Source of the DNA: Flavobacteriales bacterium UBA1993
Lineage (GTDB): Bacteria > Bacteroidota > Bacteroidia > Flavobacteriales_G > Salibacteraceae
Direction: 5' to 3'
DNA: 64,000 nucleotides
Assembly: GCA_002336485.1 (NCBI GenBank)
Contig: DDCZ01000048.1
Location: 75,109-139,108 of the forward strand
Every line of letters begins with the position of its first letter. The first letter of the stretch is position 1. Positions 60,647 to 64,000 of the stretch are shown here, piece by piece. The position numbers were made by a program, and so were the translations under genes. The notes below the pieces were generated by a model. The model was not told where the DNA came from. It did no database searches and worked only from the letters and a program-made list of their open reading frames with translations.

Positions 60647-62195
60647 CCAGGTTAAGATATTATGGGCCGACGACGAGATCGATTTGTTGAAGCCACACAT
60701 CATATTTTTAGAGAATAAAGGTTACAGTGTAACCGCCGTAAGCTCAGGAGTAGAGGCCATCGATGAAGTGCGCGACAATACGTTTGATGCTGTGTTTTTA
60801 GATGAAAACATGCCTGGAGTTTCAGGATTAGAAGCCCTGGCTCAAATTAAGACCCTTCAGCCGAATATTCCAGTGATTATGATCACGAAGAACGAAGAGG
60901 AGTCGATTATGGAAGATGCTATCGGATCGAAAATATCCGATTATCTCATTAAGCCTGTTAACCCGAATCAGATCTTACTCAGCTTAAAAAAGAATCTAGA
61001 TAGCAAACGTCTCGTCAGTGAGCGAACGTCTTCAAGCTATCAGCAGGAGTTTCGGGAAATTGGGATGCGACTCAACGATCGCTTGGATTGGCAAGAGTGG
61101 ATGGACCTCTACAAGCAAATTGTTTTTTGGGATTTAGAGCTGCAAAAAGGAGGTGATCCAAGCATGCAGGAAATTCTGAGCATGCAAAAGGATGAGGCCA
61201 ATGATCAATTTTCACGCTTCATTGAAGATAATTACGTCGACTGGATTCGCGGCGACAAGTCGGAGCGTCCAGAGATGGTACACACGGTATTTAAGAATTG
61301 GGTGGTTCCCGAACTTTCGGATGATCGCCCATTGTTTTTTGTAGTCATCGATAATCTCCGACTTGATCAATGGAAAACGATTCAGAGCGTGATTGAGGAA
61401 GATTTTAGAATTGACGAAGAACGCACGCTTCTGAGCATTTTGCCAACGGCAACGCAGTATGCTCGAAACGCGCTTTTTGCTGGACTTATGCCAAGCGAAA
61501 TTCAAAAGCAACATCCAAAACTTTGGCTGAATGACGAGGATGAGGGCGGGAAAAACATGCATGAGGAAGAGCTGTTGGTTGCTCAACTAAGGCGATTAGG
61601 CAAACCATTGAAACACAGCTATGCAAAAATTACGAATCACAACTTCGGAAAGAAAGTACTTGACAATATTCACTCCTTAGCCAAAAACGACCTTAATGTA
61701 ATCGTCTACAATTTCGTTGATATGCTTAGCCATGCCAGAACGGAAATGGAAGTTATTCGAGAGTTGGCAGATGATGAACCAGCATATCGATCACTCACGC
61801 AAAGTTGGTTTGAGCATTCCACGCTGCGCGATATCATGAAAGAGATTCGGGCGATGGGAGCCAAAATGGTGATCACTACCGATCATGGAACCATACACGT
61901 GAAGCACCCAATTAAAGTTGTTGGAGATAGAAACACGAATTCTAATCTCCGATACAAGACTGGTCGGAATCTGAACTACAGCGCCAAAGAGGTGTTTGAG
62001 GTGGTGAATCCGCATGACGCGTATCTCCCGAAAACAAACATGAGCAGCCGCTACATCTTTGCACGAACAAACGATTTTTTCGCCTATCCAAATAACTACA
62101 ATCACTACGTGAAGTATTATCGGGATACCTTCCAGCACGGCGGTATTTCGCTCGAGGAAATGGTCATTCCTTTTATTGTTTGCTCTCCAAAATAG
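60636..62195 (+). CDS. porX: PorX, T9SS two-component response regulator with PglZ domain
   Basis: A 519-residue regulator of T9SS genes. The N-terminal receiver domain (1-125) has acidic residues in WADDEID, phospho-acceptor D56 (VFLDENMPG), T84 and K106. A helical linker leads to a C-terminal PglZ/alkaline-phosphatase-type domain with VVIDNLRLDQW (D239, metal), T271 in LPTATQYARN and TTDHGTIHVKHP. In characterised species PorX works with kinase PorY and an ECF sigma factor. Those partners are not in this window. Confidence 0.94.
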   Translation: MSNNQVKILWADDEIDLLKPHIIFLENKGYSVTAVSSGVEAIDEVRDNTFDAVFLDENMPGVSGLEALAQIKTLQPNIPVIMITKNEEESIMEDAIGSKISDYLIKPVNPNQILLSLKKNLDSKRLVSERTSSSYQQEFREIGMRLNDRLDWQEWMDLYKQIVFWDLELQKGGDPSMQEILSMQKDEANDQFSRFIEDNYVDWIRGDKSERPEMVHTVFKNWVVPELSDDRPLFFVVIDNLRLDQWKTIQSVIEEDFRIDEERTLLSILPTATQYARNALFAGLMPSEIQKQHPKLWLNDEDEGGKNMHEEELLVAQLRRLGKPLKHSYAKITNHNFGKKVLDNIHSLAKNDLNVIVYNFVDMLSHARTEMEVIRELADDEPAYRSLTQSWFEHSTLRDIMKEIRAMGAKMVITTDHGTIHVKHPIKVVGDRNTNSNLRYKTGRNLNYSAKEVFEVVNPHDAYLPKTNMSSRYIFARTNDFFAYPNNYNHYVKYYRDTFQHGGISLEEMVIPFIVCSPK

Positions 62196-62258
62196 AATAG
62201 GCTAAACTTCGCATCAAAATCTGGCTGATATTTGCAGTATCTTAGAGCAATCTAACTG

Positions 62259-62687
62259 ATGCATGTAACCTTAACCGTTTCAACCCCTGACCAAAGCCAA
62301 TTGGTCTCTGAAGCCATTCAACCATTTTTAAAAGACAGCAATGTTTTTTGCTTTCATGGTGACCTCGGCGCAGGTAAAACGACCTTCATTAAATCCATTT
62401 GCAAGGACCTCGGCGTTACATCAAATACGAGTAGCCCAACATTTTCGATTGTAAATGAGTATGAATCAAATGCTGGAATGAAGATTTTGCATTTTGATCT
62501 TTATCGGTTGAATAATCCGCAAGAACTCTACGACATAGGCTGGTATGACTATTTAAGTGAGGCTGATCTTTTACTAATTGAATGGCCTGAAATGGGGGGC
62601 GAGCTTATTCCTGAAGAAGCGGTGCATGTGCATATAGAGCAACAAGAAAACGAGACACGTATCATCTCAATAACCAACGAAAAATGA
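62259..62687 (+). CDS. tsaE: tRNA threonylcarbamoyladenosine synthesis ATPase
   Basis: P-loop ATPase that assists t6A37 tRNA modification with TsaB and TsaD. At 142 residues it has Walker A GDLGAGKTT (34-42), the conserved SSPTFSIVNEY and FDLYRL, and the C-terminal WPE (IEWPEMGGELIPEE). It overlaps the alanine dehydrogenase gene by 4 nt. Confidence 0.95.
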   Translation: MHVTLTVSTPDQSQLVSEAIQPFLKDSNVFCFHGDLGAGKTTFIKSICKDLGVTSNTSSPTFSIVNEYESNAGMKILHFDLYRLNNPQELYDIGWYDYLSEADLLLIEWPEMGGELIPEEAVHVHIEQQENETRIISITNEK

Positions 62688-63901
62688 GTCCATCTAAACA
62701 AACCCAAAAGGCACTATCTGAATCGGCCATGATGTTGCCACTTGAGCAGCTGCAAGCCGTTGGAAGAAATAAGAAGCAACTCTACATCGGCCTTCCTAAG
62801 GAAGTTTCAATGCAGGAGAATAGGGTGGCATTGGTTCCAGAAGCGGTCCAACTGCTGGTCAACAACGGACATCGAGTAGTGGTGGAAAAGGACGCGGGGA
62901 AGGCAAGTAACTTTTCAGATACTGAGTATAGTGAGGCGGGTGCGGAAATCGCGTATAGCACGGAAGCAGTTTATGAGGCGGATCTAATCTTAAAAGTTGA
63001 ACCTATTTCTGATGAAGAAATGGAGTTTTTAAAACCCAAGCAGGTTTTAATTTCTGCAATGCAGCTGAATGTTCAACCGAAAAATTACATCAAGAATTTG
63101 ATGGCGAAGCGAGTTACAGCGATTGCCTGGGATTACATTGCAGATGAAGACGGCATATTGCCAATCGTGCGCAGTATGGGTGAGATTGCAGGAACTACTT
63201 CGATTTTGATTGCGGCCGAATACTTAAGTAACCTAAAAGGTCAAGGAATCATGCTTGGTGGAATAACCGGAGTGGCGCCTACACAAGTCGCGATAATCGG
63301 TGCTGGAACTGTCGGGGAATACGCCACCCGTGCCGCACTTGGATTGGGAGCCGATGTGCGTGTGTTTGATAATTCGATCACCCGACTTCGACGGCTGCAG
63401 AATAGTATTGGTCAACGTGTTTCCACCTCAACCATTCAACCAAAAATCCTAGCAAAAGCGCTCATGCGCGCCGATGTGGTTATTGGAGCAGTTCGCAGTA
63501 CATCGGGTCGAACTCCGTGTTACGTTTCTGAGGAAATGGTTCGGAATATGAAACCTTCCAGTGTAATCGTGGATGTAAGCATTGATCAAGGAGGCTGTTT
63601 TGAGACTTCGCGAATTACCACACATGATAATCCTTCATACGTGGTACATGATGTGATACATTATTGTGTTCCAAATATTGCGTCGAGGGCAAGCAGAACA
63701 GCCTCTCATGCCTTGAGCAACGTGATGACACCAATAGCCATGCATGTGAGCGAAGAAGGAGGTATCGAGAATACGATCCGGAATCATCGTGGAATTCAGA
63801 ATGGAGTGTATCTATATAATGGAACGCTTACAAATCGCTACTTGGGAGAGTCACTGAAGCTTCCGTTCAAAGATTTGAAACTGCTATTGGCAGCCTTCTG
63901 A
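62684..63901 (+). CDS. ald: alanine dehydrogenase
   Basis: NAD-dependent oxidative deamination of alanine or the reverse. The 405-residue protein has an N-terminal extension of about 30 residues before the family opening (IGLPKEVSMQENRVALVPEAV), NAD-binding GAGTVGEYATRAALGLGADV, and the active-site-like VVDVSIDQGGCFETSR. It is the closer of the two paralogues in this window to true alanine dehydrogenase. It is cotranscribed with tsaE. Confidence 0.9.
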   Translation: MSPSKQTQKALSESAMMLPLEQLQAVGRNKKQLYIGLPKEVSMQENRVALVPEAVQLLVNNGHRVVVEKDAGKASNFSDTEYSEAGAEIAYSTEAVYEADLILKVEPISDEEMEFLKPKQVLISAMQLNVQPKNYIKNLMAKRVTAIAWDYIADEDGILPIVRSMGEIAGTTSILIAAEYLSNLKGQGIMLGGITGVAPTQVAIIGAGTVGEYATRAALGLGADVRVFDNSITRLRRLQNSIGQRVSTSTIQPKILAKALMRADVVIGAVRSTSGRTPCYVSEEMVRNMKPSSVIVDVSIDQGGCFETSRITTHDNPSYVVHDVIHYCVPNIASRASRTASHALSNVMTPIAMHVSEEGGIENTIRNHRGIQNGVYLYNGTLTNRYLGESLKLPFKDLKLLLAAF

Positions 63902-63903
63902 CG

Positions 63904-64000
63904 CTATTCTATTATGATCTCTACGCTGTATTTTTCAGCGGTACCATAATTCGCATCTGCTCCGTAATCCACCTTAACCAAGGTGATTAGAAAGTCATCA
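63904..64000 (-). CDS. 3' end of an unidentified gene (partial)
   Basis: The last 31 codons of a minus-strand gene running off the window, ending DDFLITLVKVDYGADANYGT...YSVEIIIE then TAG (63906-63904). The alternating pattern suggests beta strands. The stop is 2 nt from that of the convergent alanine dehydrogenase gene. Too short to identify. Confidence 0.5.
   Translation of the reverse strand, partial: DDFLITLVKVDYGADANYGTAEKYSVEIIIE

Noticed and set aside
1..64000. CRISPR array, tRNA, rRNA, insertion sequence, integrase, toxin-antitoxin or phage genes
   Set aside because: No spaced direct repeats, no tRNA-like cloverleaf besides the tmRNA ends, and no transposase or integrase motifs were found by reading.

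Overview
The window is gene-dense (about 94% coding, few gaps above 150 bp) chromosomal DNA from a member of the Bacteroidota, most likely a marine flavobacterium (Flavobacteriales). The markers are a fused lpxC/fabZ gene, a short RpoD of about 289 residues lacking region 1.1, type IX secretion genes (porT, porX, a PorQ/PorV-like barrel, a cargo with a type B sorting domain), the lipoprotein TamL, menaquinone methylation, and promoters of the Bacteroidota type (TTG-N18/19-TAnnTTTG) with almost no Shine-Dalgarno sequences. No tRNA, rRNA, IS element, phage or CRISPR array was seen. The content is mostly core-genome housekeeping.

Layout. 1-0.6 kb: tmRNA gene (ssrA, minus strand) with its terminator and -7 box. 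0.6-6.4 kb: beta-barrel protein, lysine/alanine-dehydrogenase-like enzyme, rpe, an orphan TPR-histidine kinase, and a decayed OmpA-domain gene. 6.4-14 kb: rpoD, pnp, rpsO, accD, tamL, trmH-type methylase. 14-19.5 kb: minus-strand operon aspC-type aminotransferase / heptose-7-P kinase / trkH / ubiE / porT, joined by 1-4 nt overlaps. 19.6-23.3 kb: meaB, two microproteins not previously obvious (26 and 41 aa), TauE-like permease, nitroreductase. 23.4-28.8 kb: a compact surface-polysaccharide locus (glycosyltransferase, Kazal lipoprotein, flippase, chain-length regulator, O-antigen ligase/polymerase). 28.8-34.7 kb: efp / second lpxD-like / SpoIIE phosphatase operon, then a lipoprotein and a DUF3857-transglutaminase protein. 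34.8-41 kb: cytochrome c lipoprotein, PorQ-like barrel, helix-hairpin-helix barrel protein, two exported unknowns. 41-46 kb: alkD, an uncharacterised operon of small membrane proteins with an RDD protein, an exported agmatine-deiminase-like lipoprotein. 46-51 kb: operon hpt-adk-obg-hyp-aroB-aroA. 51-55.4 kb: purK-purE and a large T9SS cargo. 55.4-59.2 kb: lipid A operon lpxD-lpxC/fabZ-lpxA-ABC ATPase. 59.3-64 kb: HD phosphohydrolase, porX, tsaE, alanine dehydrogenase and the 3' end of an unidentified gene.

Themes. Envelope biogenesis dominates: lipid A (lpxD, lpxC/fabZ, lpxA), heptose, polysaccharide export, outer-membrane assembly (TamL) and T9SS secretion with its regulator PorX. The most noteworthy signals are regulatory rather than a new gene system: several genes have the -7 box exactly 4 nt before the start codon, predicting leaderless mRNAs; two divergent gene pairs (hpt/purK and the HD gene/porX) have overlapping or palindrome-covered promoters; and a 26-codon ORF ends inside its own terminator hairpin. 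All assignments come from reading the sequence; no database search was run.
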